From NCBI GenBank assembly GCA_002685535.1, contig NYXK01000071.1:234174-271207 (forward strand): a DNA stretch of 37,034 bases, in the 5' to 3' direction. The position numbers and the translations under genes are program-made. Below are positions 22,370 through 32,900 of this stretch, piece after piece (the stretch's first letter is position 1; each line of letters opens with the position of its first letter). The notes under the pieces are model-generated. The model ran no database searches. It saw only the letters and a program-made list of their open reading frames with translations, and had not been told where the DNA came from. This DNA comes from Deltaproteobacteria bacterium (GTDB taxonomy: Bacteria > SAR324 > NAC60-12).

Positions 22370-23130
22370 TAGGATTGTTTACTAGGTTACTGAGCTGGCC
22401 GATGCTTCAGACAACAACTTAGATTAAGCTTCTATTGATTGTCCCGAAATTTTACGTTGCCACATTGCTTTTGTTTTGTCCTACAGGAGCTTCTGCTTTT
22501 CAGATCTGAATTCTTCTTAAGGTAACTGCGCTATATTCTGAATCATTCGCCATTTTGATTTTGTTATGGCTCCAATTTGGTGCTCTTTCTAGCTAAGCAG
22601 GTGCACTTCAGAGCCAATTGCTTTTTAGAGCTATCAGCCTATGTCTCGCGCCTGCCATTCCCAATCAGCTTGACATATACCCCACACTCGCGCTAATTTC
22701 TGAGACAAGAGCAATCTAGATGCAATTGTGGCTGCATTCAAGGTGCGCCTTGACTGAAACCTGTTTCTCCACCACTGTCACTTCCATTGACAAAAGATTG
22801 TTGAAAGTAGAAGTGGTTCAGTATCTGATCAACTTCCTGCACCAGATTCCCCTAGATGCATATTTGTCGTGGAGGTGGAAATTAAAGTTGTTCACCAAGC
22901 TTTCTTGGAATGCACCAGTCAGTTGGGAAGGGTCTTTGTTCTGGAATGCTGCTTTACAAGCCCCGACAGTATTCCGTGGGCTCCGCATTTCCTTGAAGAA
23001 TGCAGATACTGGGACCCTACACAGCTGCTGACAGGTCCTGCTTTATATGGAAACACTATGCCCATGACTCGGTGCTCTGCACAGCTTGCGCTTGCCGAAA
23101 ACCCATTTTTAAGTTTTTGTGATTAGCTTC
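22370..23130. other. Intergenic region, no gene recognised
   Basis: This 761-bp stretch lies before the EGF-like gene. Two overlapping plus-strand frames (about 22720-23126) lack domains and splice links to their neighbours. I see nothing else definable; the promoter of the secreted repeat protein should be at its right end. Confidence 0.4.
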
Positions 23131-25403
23131 ATGATGCGGGTCCCCTCGCTATTTCCGCCGTTATGGTTCCTTCTAGCGGTCACTCTTGCATCATCGGATC
23201 TGATTTTGGACCGGCAAGATGGTAATGAGTGTCCCGAGGGAAGTCAAAAGCTTGTCCTTGTTGTTGAAGTCTTGGTTTTCCAAGTTGCGATATCAACATA
23301 TATCGAGCAAAATACCTTGATCAATATCGATGGTGGTTAGTAACCCGTGCGATGCCTTGCAATTGTATCATCCAATTAATTGTGTTCCAGGTATTATTAT
23401 CAATATCACGAATGCGCCGACAACCTTGATCACGACAGTTCCTGGTACTTTTACGACTACTGTCACTTCTGTTACTACTGTTGCGACTACTGAGACCCAG
23501 TGAGTTTGGAAACAGGGAGTGCTTGGCTTCAGGTATGCTAAATTGTCGAAAGAACAGCAGAGAATGTGGTCCCAACATCGTTCTTCCTGTCACCAGTGAG
23601 AGTGAGTCAAGCTTTGAAGAAAAGACAGAACGTAGAATACCTCACGCCTGATGGAACAATCACGAACACATGCGACGAAGCGGTTACCTTTTCGATCGAG
23701 AACGGTCGCTTGCTTTCTGGCAGTGGTGTAGTGTCAACAAATAACGGAGTCATCTCACAGCCATTCGGTCCAAGTCCTTTCTCGGCGCAGGGAACAATAT
23801 CTACAACTTTCAGCTTGATAGCAGATCAGCTTCGATGGGCCAACGAAACATTTGCGAATGGTGAAGCTCAATACTGTCTTGCTGCCTCTGGCATCGAAGT
23901 CGTCTTTTCAGCACAATTCGGGCCCTGTACCTCGGTAGCTTTGTACGCCATTCCTGCAACCATCTGTCAGCCATTATCATCTCAATCGCTAGTTCCGTCA
24001 TCTATGTCATCTCCTACATTTATGACAGATCCGTTTACACAGCCAATACCAGGATCTTCAACTACATCGAGTCCCCTTGTTACAGAAATCGGCTCAGTGT
24101 CTGTCTCATCTCAGCTTTCTTCTACTACAGAGTCAACCCCAGAATCAACTTTGACAAGTGCCGGGAACTCAGTTCCTGGGACGTCTTTGCTATCTTCATC
24201 TATAGACTCATTTCAAGGTTTGTTCCAATTAGTGCTAGCACTATAACTTCTTTGTCGATTTTTGAGCTAACCTCCTCTGCAGTCACAACAACAAATCCCC
24301 CAAGCTCAGTTTCTGAACCTGAGACCACCTCTCTTCCTGAGACGACCTTTTTGCCCTCGTCAACGCATTCAGCTTCGGTTTCATTTATAAGTGTTGGGAC
24401 CTCGTCTACCGAGCCTGCAACAATTTCTACACCAACGTCATCTGAAGGGCCGTCAGCAATTTCGTCATCAACAACTCCATCGAATACTGGCTCCGTAGCA
24501 GTTACATGCACTGAAGTGGGACAAATCCTGGATGTTCCTACTAACGAGTGTGTCTGTGACACCGGATACGACCCAACCACGGATCCTCTCGGGTTATTGG
24601 CCTGTGTTTCCAACGTCGTCTGCGCAGGCCTGGGCCAAATCCTTGATGTCCCTACCAATGCGTGTGTCTGCGACACTACGGGATTTGACACAACCACAGA
24701 TCCCCTGGGTAACTTGGCCTGTGTCTCCAATGTCGTCTGTACAGCTGTTGGGCAAGTCCTTGATCCTACAACCAACGCTTGTATATGCAAACCTGGCTTC
24801 GATACAGAGATCGATCCAGTTACTGCAGCCTTGGTATGCACTTCCTCTGTCATATGTACAGGTATCGGCCAGATACTAGACGTCGATTCGAATACTTGCG
24901 TCTGTAGTGCTGGCTTCGACACGAATCTTGATCCAATCACCAACGTCCTCCTCTGTATCTCGAACGTACTGTGCGTGGGATTAGGACAAGTGCTTGATCC
25001 ACTGAGCAATACGTGCACTTGTCTGGCTGGGTTTTCGCCCGATACTTCTGGTCCCTCACTTGTGTGTGTGTCAACTGTGGTTTGTGATTCTCCGAGTCAG
25101 ACTCTTGACGTGCCGTCAAACACATGCGTTTGTGCTACCGATTATGTTGGCAATCCAGCCGCTGGCATCCCTTGTGTTCTCACCTGCCCTGCGCCTGGAC
25201 AACAGCTTGACATCTTGGGAACTACTTGCATATGTCAAGATGGTTTCACCACTTCGTTTCCAGATGGAATTCTTACATGTACTCTCCCTGTTTGCACTGC
25301 AAATCTTCAGCCTTGCGATCTAGGCAATCCTGGCGCTTGTTGTTCCCTATGTTGTATGAGTGTTGGAGGCGCCGGCCCTCCTTCGGTTTGTTGCGACTTC
25401 TAA
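23131..25403 (+). CDS. Secreted mosaic protein: Ser/Thr-rich stalk, seven EGF-like repeats, terminal cysteine module
   Basis: I do not know a named homologue. Proposed exons 23131-23335, 23391-23499, 23558-23601, 23636-24217 and 24283-25403 join in frame to 686 aa. The third intron is only 34 nt (40 nt with the alternative donor at 23596). A signal peptide (PLWFLLAVTLASS) leads into a Thr-rich segment, a CGPNIVLP motif and a globular region with YLTPDGT. A long Ser/Thr/Pro stalk, probably O-glycosylated, follows. From 24501, seven units of about 35-39 residues each carry four Cys in the pattern C-x3-GQxLD-x4-N-x-CxC-xxGF-xn-C. The last 36 residues (from 25293) form C-x6-C-x7-CC-x2-CC-x11-CC and end in Asp-Phe. 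This suggests a cell-wall or extracellular adhesion or effector-like protein. No GPI signal is seen. The function is inferred from architecture alone. Confidence 0.83.
24501..25292 (+). repeat. Seven tandem EGF-like coding repeats
   Basis: The units are about 105-120 bp long, each beginning near a Val-Cys or Cys codon pair and containing a Gly-Gln-x-Leu-Asp core. Units one to four are the most alike at both DNA and protein level (LDVPTN and DPLG blocks recur). Units five to seven are shorter and more diverged, which suggests recent duplication at the upstream end. Confidence 0.8.
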
Positions 25404-26128
25404 GGGAATGTCTATTTCATCTTCATACCTGGCTGATATTGAGTTACAATTAGTATCTTATTTTTGCACTATTAGCTAGGGGACATGGTTTCTCAATGTA
25501 CCAAAAGTTGCTTCTCAAATACTTGACTCGCCAGAAATTTGTTTCTCCTTTATATAAGTAATATTGCCTGGCAATTTTGCGGTAGATGTTCAACCTACCT
25601 CCTGTTCCATGACCGAGGAAGTGGAAGCTAAACTCTCGCCGAACGAGATTTAAAATCCAGGCCACTGGTCGAGTTCTTTGTTAAGACCAATGCCAGTACG
25701 ACCTCAATGCTGTCTACACTACAAGAAGGTGGTTGTCTCAGGTCAGGAACACGGCCATGGCGCGATCATACTTTTTGAAGTTTCTAGTTCAGGAATTGTG
25801 AGAAAGCGCAGGTTGGATGACTGTTCTGGAATTCGAGCTGGCGATCAAGGCTTTGAAGGAGTTGAGAGCCCGTAGAATCTGAAGTGACCACGTTTTGTTT
25901 CGTCTCGGGTTGTGCCTCTCGACGGAGTGATAGATGTTGAACGAGGATCAACCAAACCCGACCAGGCCTCTCCAAAGATGTCGCCGCCTTCACATCGCTC
26001 TATCATGAAATCCCAGTATCCTTCGTGCTTTAGATTCAAATCCTTATCGCTCATCTACGCTTAGCAATTGGCGGAAGAGGCAAAGAGTTATTGAGGTCTT
26101 CCGTCGAGAACACTCCCAACTGTCCCAC
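25404..26128. other. Convergent 3' flanks, no gene recognised
   Basis: This 725-bp stretch separates the stop of the EGF-like gene (+) from the stop of the MYND gene (-). The open frames on both strands are short and share no domain. Nothing beyond the presumed polyadenylation regions is seen. Confidence 0.45.
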
Positions 26129-26802
26129 CTATGACTTGGAAGAATCAACAGCCCCGGTAGCAGCAGCCTCCTCATTGCGCAACTTCCGTGCATGCTTGCA
26201 ATGTTCCTTGTGACCTGGCCATTGCTTAGCTTGGCAGTCCTTTGAGCAATACCTGTAGTGAAAGTCAGTTCTAGTCGCCTAGAGACCAAGCATCAGACGA
26301 CTCACCAGATACTCCTGCAACCACCACACATCTTGAGTCCAGTCTTGCCACAATTGTGACAGAGCTTCGAGTCTAATGTCTGAAGGTTCAGCGGCTTTCC
26401 AACCCGCCTATGCATAGCTTCACCCGATCTAGCGATATCCCATGCCTTGGTCGAGCACAACCCCCCATTGAAGCAGATAGGGACTGCAAGGTCGATGGTG
26501 CTTGGATCATATGCTGTTTTAGAGCCAAGCGTAGGCTGAAGAGGTTGTATGTGCTGTGGTTGGTCAGCAATTCGGCGGGCTTGTGGCAGAAGATACAGGT
26601 CCATTTCTTAGAGTCAAGGATCTTCTTGGTGTTCTTGGCGGCGAGGGCTCGAGCAAGGGCGTCGAAGTAATCTTGAAGCTCTTGAGTGTATTGAGAGGGA
26701 TGCTGGGGCGAGCTCAGAGGGACAAATTGACTTGATTAAGCTGAACTTTCTTGGATCGCCACAGTGCACGACGTATGTGATCGAGATCGGTGGCACCGAC
26801 AT
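26129..26802 (-). CDS. MYND zinc-finger protein, reading frame apparently broken twice
   Basis: The last part is clear. An exon ending at 26306 and a final exon 26252-26129 (53-nt intron) join to give a full MYND finger: CHNCGKTGLKMCGGC, then YCSKDCQ and GHKEHC. These are the eight zinc ligands of a protein-interaction module, followed by a basic tail. Upstream, a coding-like segment (HPSQYTQELQDYFDALAR, then WTCIFCHKPA) lies in another frame, with no intron to link it. The segment after it, leading into the finger, is in the first frame again. A start at 26802 (AAAATGTCG) opens the first frame. One extra base in the C run at 26705-26708 and one missing near 26573-26579 would restore a single protein. 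Function beyond zinc-dependent protein contact cannot be told. Start choice is uncertain. Confidence 0.7.
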
Positions 26803-27892
26803 TTTGGGTTGTTTGTAGGATATTTTGAGGCAATTGGAGACGGCTGAAGGTGATTTTTTATTGCTGAAGCACTGTAGGCGGCGTTTATCGAAGGTGGATG
26901 TAGGTGAGAGAGTGCTTGTTGACACAGCAAGTAAGCTTATGCGAAGTAGAATTTCTATGTTGTTGGTGTCCAGTGGTGGGCATGTTGCAGATCAAAACGC
27001 GGGTGTGCTTATATGCGTGCTCAGTGGGGTCAATCAGCCTTTCCAGGACTGTTATTACGCAGTAAGCCGACGCAAATTCGTTTCAGGAGGTGAATCAGGT
27101 CGATTGATTCGTTACGTGTTTGGTGGCTGAAAACGCGAAGCAATTAAATACTTTCACCATACTGGGCATGATAAGTTGGGATCTGTAACCACTGGAGAAA
27201 GTCACGGGCGAAGTAGTAATGAAAGGTAAAATCAGGTAGAACATCACTTCGTAACAGGCTAATGATCTCGTTGCAAACCTTGTTGAAGCTGACTGTATTA
27301 AGAGTGAAGCCAATGCTCTAATCAATTGACCTAATGCATTCATTTACAAGATATTTCGAAAACTAAAAACTTCCTAGGTTGCTGCTTTCTGATTCACTGA
27401 TTCATGTCACATTTCTCTCCAGCTTATTAGATTCCCACCTCGGAGCCATCATTGCAACTTATCGAATTCACCCCACTCAACTTTACCGTTCATATATAAG
27501 CTCTGCTCGAGAGTCCTTATTCATAACATATCGAGCGATTTTCGAGATGGCTGTCTCTACTAGTTGAGAATCTCTATCTCCAGCTGAACACTGGTACTCC
27601 CACTGAATGAACAAAGACAGCTTGGAAGACAAGTGGCTTGCATTTTGGATAAGTGCATTTCTCATTAGACCCTCAGCTCTCGAATTTCAAGTTATTGTTG
27701 CTATGTCAATCTTTGCTGTCAATAGACTTACAATACAGTTTTGGTCAACGAATTCAAAGCTCGATTCGCCTACTCTTGAAATACAGTTCCGGGATTAATT
27801 ATCCAAGATGAGCTTGAGGATTCAAAATGATCTAGACTCCCAGAAGGCCAAAAAGCTAGTGCCAAAACACGTCAAGCTCTAAGCAGCGGAAT
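26803..27892. other. Intergenic region between MYND and permease genes
   Basis: Both flanking genes are on the minus strand, so this 1.1 kb holds the MYND promoter and the permease 3' flank. Open frames are short and AT-rich without recognisable features. Confidence 0.45.
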
Positions 27893-27950
27893 CTAAATAC
27901 TCATCTCATAGATCTTTCTCCACCATCTCCACTCTGCTCTCTCAGCCCGA
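27893..27950 (-). pseudogene. Out-of-frame C-terminal tail of the permease
   Basis: Immediately after the permease stop, another frame encodes DRAERAEWRWWRKIYEM and ends at a TAG at 27893-27895. A charged stretch followed by a Trp-rich Lys/Arg motif is typical of the C-terminal tails of fungal AAT permeases. Removing one G from the GGG run (plus-strand CCC at 27954-27956), or adding two bases to the GA repeat beside it, joins this tail in frame and gives a protein of about 602 aa. Confidence 0.6.
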
Positions 27951-29912
27951 TCACCCTCTCTCAACACGCTCCAATTCATCCTTCCCATATGCTAAACCAG
28001 TCAACAAATCCAACTCACTTATCCTCACCCACCTGGTCCGATACCATATCTTATACACCACAAAGCTAACCACAATAATCGGCGCCGCAAGATAAACCTC
28101 AAAGAATCCCACCACCAGATCCTTCGTACTCATACTAGCATATCCCTGCGGAGCAAAGCCGACCCAGAACTGCGCTACGAAGACCAACAAATTAAAGATA
28201 GCTCCCGCCCAAGACCCAAGAACACCAGGCTGCGAGCGAAATGGAAGTTCGGAAAGCGTATGACCAGCAGCTTTCCACGCAGCGCGGAACCGAATATGAC
28301 ACAAACAAATCGTCATCCAAGTAAAGATACTCGAGAGACCCGACAGCGCAAGCAGCCAATTAAAGACCTCACCGGAAGAGTCCGCGTCCAAGACGGCAGT
28401 GTAAGCGATCAGACCGACGGCGCTGGTGACGAGGATGGAGATGAGAGGTCGTCCTTTCCGATCGATGTACGCGAGGCATTTTGGGGCTTGGTTCTGCTCG
28501 GCAAGGGCGGCGAGGGTGCGTGAGGAGCCGTAGATGGCGGAGTTGCCGACGCTGAGGACGGCGATTGTTATCACGGCGTTGAAGATGGAGGGGAGGGCGG
28601 GGATGGTGGCGTTCGTTATGGCGAGGACGAAGGGGGAGGCTTTGGCGTCGGCGGAGGTGGTGCCGTTGAGGAGGCGGGGGTCGTTGTAGGGGACGAGGAG
28701 GCCGATGAGGGTTAAGGATATCAGGTAGAACTGTTGTAATTGGGTGTGAGCTCATCTTTTTGTTTCTTTGTTTTGAAGAAATTGGGGTGCTTACAAGCGA
28801 GATCCTCCAGAACACCTGTTTGACTGCCTTTGGAAGGCTTTTCCTTGGATTTTCTGTCTCGGCTGCTGCGAGACCTACGAGTTCGGTGCCGCTGAATGCA
28901 AATGCCGCAGTGACGAAGACGGAGCAGAGGCCTTTGAAGCCGTTGTGGAATGCGCCTGGATGGTGCCAGTTCTTGCCTCCGATGTATTCTCCTTTAGGAC
29001 CACCGCCACAATCGAGGATGATACCTAGAATGCTATTCCTGTTTAGCCACTGTTCCTCAAGAAGCTTTGTATTGGTGGAGAGGATATGGAAGTCATACAT
29101 AAACCCAACAATGGCAACGACCTTCACCATCGAAAAATAAAACTCCGCCTCTCCAAAACCCTCCACGCCAAAAAGATTAATCGTAATAACCAGCACCAAG
29201 AAAATCGTTACCCAGAGCGCAGGCGATACAGGACTATCCCAATACTCGATAGTAATAGCCGCAGCTACGATCTCAAGAGGTAGAGTCACCATCCATTGAA
29301 GTGCGTAGTTCCAACCCATAGCAAACCCCCACGCGGGATCTAGGAATCGGGTTGCGAATGCGCTGAAAGAACCGGCGATGGGGTAGAGGCAAGATAGTTC
29401 GCCGAGGGCGTAGACGGTACAATACAGCATGAAGGAGATGAGGGAGAAGGCTATGAGAAGGGATGCGGGTCCGCCTGCTGCGAGGGCTTTGCCGGAGCCG
29501 ACGAAGAGGCCGGTCCCTGGAGATTTGAAGGTCAGTATACCAGTTCTCAAAATATACAGCTCGATGACACGATACCATGAGTCTGGAATTACGCACCAAT
29601 CGATCCGCCAACAGCAAGCATCTGCAAATGCCTGTTCTTCAACTTCTTTGCTAGAGGGGAAATAGCTACGTTCTTGATCGCGCTCTCAACATCGTAGCTG
29701 CCGTTACTACTCGAGGCCTCACTGATTAGGTTTCCATTTCCATTTTCGCGATGTTGTTTTAGAGTCACGATATCACCAGCTTCTGTGACGTGTTGGTTTG
29801 GATCCTGGCGGAAACTGTCGATAATACGGGTAGGAATGGAACGTTTGATGGGTTTGGCTTGTTCAGATTTCTCGGCTTGTGAAGACAAGGTCTCAATCTT
29901 GGGCTTCTCCAT
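27951..29912 (-). CDS. Amino-acid permease (APC superfamily, yeast AAT family)
   Basis: This plasma-membrane proton-coupled amino-acid importer has exons 29912-29597, 29516-29099, 29032-28795 and 28730-27951, giving 583 aa. The introns are 80, 66 and 64 nt. A cytoplasmic N-terminus of about 95 residues with several Lys (possible ubiquitin sites) precedes about 12 membrane spans. The AAT signature GGSIGTGLFVGSG spans the first junction. Further family blocks are AGSFSAFATRF, ALQWMVTLPLE, FVTAAFAFSGTELVGLAAAE and SGLSSIFTWMTICLCHIRFR. The 66-nt second intron has no stop and is a multiple of three, so its retention would insert 22 residues inside a membrane region. The stop at 27951 looks premature, as described for the adjacent tail. 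The substrate range cannot be told from sequence. Confidence 0.95.
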
Positions 29913-32900
29913 TGCATGAGTATAAGATGAATCTTAACTGGAATTCAAAAGAGTACAAATTATGTGACAAAGATATATTGAGAAGTGTTTCATCAACATC
30001 AGACCGGAGCGGAAGGCAAGTCCGTACATATAGGCGTTTTCGACCCCCACGAAAAGTATCGGATTTCCATGCATTGTGATATTGAACTTTGCATGCATGA
30101 GAAAGTGTTGCGCTTAGCAACATGCCAGTATTTTTCATATCGTTACCAGGAAGAATTGAAAGGTCCCGAGAGTTGAAGGGAAAATTGGATTGAGGCAACA
30201 GCTCACGTTTTGATGGAGATGCAGTGTCACGCCATGTTCGTTCCGTGGCGTGTGAGCCTCTACCCGCCTTCGATCTGCACTTCGGGATGAGCCGAGATCG
30301 TGTGAATGTTTATCGTCGGACTTCGTGCTGGAGCTGCCTGTGGTTGCAAAAACAAGTGAGCAGTCCGTGGATGCTAAACAGGCAAAAATGTAACAACGTT
30401 AGCATAGGCAGTGTAAGATTCGCGAAGAAAGAAGAAGAAAATCCCCCGGAAGAGAAATTGGCATTCAGCAGTCCATCGCATGGAGAAGGAAGATGTCTGA
30501 TGGAGTGGTTGGCTTGCATGGTCCCGACACTTCAACTTTGCTCTTTTAGCATTCTTGAGAAAGAATATCGAGATTGGTCTCTGGAAATGATAATCTCTGT
30601 GTCGTCATACAGTATCATGACCTATAACAAAGAAGAGTGATGCTTTTGTCAAATTCCCGAGTGTTGTCACCGTCATCCATCTGTCTGTGGCATGAGAAAG
30701 TCACCCAAATGGTGCTCAGCCATATCTTACTACTGTGGATCTTCGCTCTGTTACACTCTTCTTTGATTATCTGATGACCTGGCTCCGCCCTTCTCTGTTC
30801 GTGTGAGCATCAAAATTCAACAAGCGCAGTCGCTACACACCATAGGTCTTCTGTCGAAAGTGAGATCTTCTTTTACTCTTCCTGCTCCAAGGCGTCGTTG
30901 CTTATATATCGCCGTGGAAGAAAAGAAAAGAATAATATGGATCGAATAAAGGTGGGCGGCCAATAACGAGTCAAATCTGGTCACAGTTTACATCATTCAT
31001 TTGTATAATCTATGAAATTGCTCTTTAAACATGGGGCCGTTTCTAGAGATCTGAATCTGTCACTCCTTTTTTCAAAATAGGGGGCGACTCCACTATAGAA
31101 TATTAGATGAAACTAGTGACTTAAGTACGCTATTCAAATTTCCAACTCTGCGCTGTCGGATGCGAGTATCTTGTTGTTGTCAAATCGCGATATATTCTCA
31201 ATGACTTCCAATCATCGACAATGTGGAACTAGTTTAATAAATCTGATCAAGCCATGTGAATCAATAGCTGACTACTTCAATAAATGCTCTCCTAAGCAAT
31301 GGAACAAGTCTGCTTCTTCTAATCCTGGAAGTAGTAAGCTGCCTGTTAACGTTTAAGCCTCACTTCCCCTTCCAAGCATTGACATTGCTTTGTATAATTG
31401 GGTTAGGTACATTGTCAAGTAAGCATGACAAGAGATACACAGATGTCGAAAGTGCGGTATCTAAATTCACGTGAAGCTGATCGCAACTGAATGATTAGTG
31501 GGAGTTCAATACCAAACAAAGATGCTTCAAGGTGTGAACATTTTCTACTCCCACTAACATCAAGATCTGCCTTTGCATTTACTCTTGTAAAATCGACATG
31601 TGCATTCTCTTCACTCCCAACGGCTTCCTTCTCACGGTTCTGCGATCAATGAACCCAAGCGGTACTTATGAGCTTTATAATCAGCAGACGTTCATAATCG
31701 TATCTTTGGAGTAAAGTTCTAAGATGCGTAAGCCAGAGAGATTGCTTCGCCGGAGTGCAGGAGCACTTCCCATTCTTCCGGGCTTTGAGTCTCAGCTCTT
31801 AGGTTGTATTATACAGTAGTCGGTATGACATTTGTATATGTACCTGCCAGGAAACTGCTAAGACCCTCACTAAGAGGGACAAAGCTCTAGCTTAGGTAGA
31901 TAGCGAGAGTGAGTGTTGAGAGCGAAGTTGAAAGGATTTGTGGATAAAGTGAACACTGAATGTTTGGGCTAAAAGGAGAAGTCAAAGCTGCAGGAATAAG
32001 GGTAGATGCTAGAAACAATTCTCTGGTTCTTGGGGAAGCTGATATTCGGCCTCTCATTGTCATAATCGAGCAGACAGGACACAAATCATAGCGAGGAATC
32101 TGCGATGTTAGCGCTGGGCATGCTCATAGAACCCATAACCTCTACAAAGAATAAGACCCTGCCCATTGGTAGAGAAAGGAAAGACTTGGACGTCCACAAA
32201 TGAACAGATATCCTGGAAGGACATGAACAAGAGTTGCCAAGAGGATATCAGAACGCATGATCACATGATCAGCGAGTTTTCTTCAGTCAGCCTGGAAAGC
32301 AGCGAGTCCCAGAATGTCAAATCAGAAGAACTTCAAATAGAGCGAGGAGGAAATAAAACACACACGGCTCCAACCTGACAACCACGAGACCACCAGGCGG
32401 CGACGGCATAGAAGGACATTCCATTGTTATCGGCCCATGACGGCATCTTCACTCGGATCTCGGTCGAGATAAGATCCGTTTCGGGCCCCCCGACCCAATA
32501 TCAAATCATTATTCAACAAGAACTCTCCAGCTTCCGAACAAAGATCGTGTGATTAAAGCGTGTGATCTTGCTTCCTCATCTCTTAATAATCAACATCATC
32601 CAGACCTCCAAACCTTATAGTACCGGAAGGCCGGTTGAAGAGTTCAATTGTCATGTCAGCAACAGTGTGACTGTGGCTTTGTGACCCATTGCCATTTAAA
32701 GATATCGCTTAAGTGACCGCCGCCACCACCCGCTTGCTCATGCCGCCCAGAGAGTCAGGATGCACGCCCAGCACCTGTCCCTGTTTTTGAGCCACAGCTA
32801 CCGTATTTACCCTGACTAATCCGCGATCATCGCTGTGCATTGCATGAAACGGAAAAAAGCCAAAAGAGATCAAGCCTCAACAAGACCGACCGCGTCTGGT

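Noticed and set aside
26614..26925. Start further upstream for the MYND gene
   Set aside because: The extension (Ser/Thr/Lys-rich) looks non-coding, and the ATG at 26802 has a better context. Another frame in the same region also looks protein-like, so the 5' end stays open.
30224..30640. Plus-strand 138-codon frame in the long intergenic region
   Set aside because: Composition is unlike the real genes here, there is no recognisable motif, and it overlaps a minus-strand frame of equal quality.
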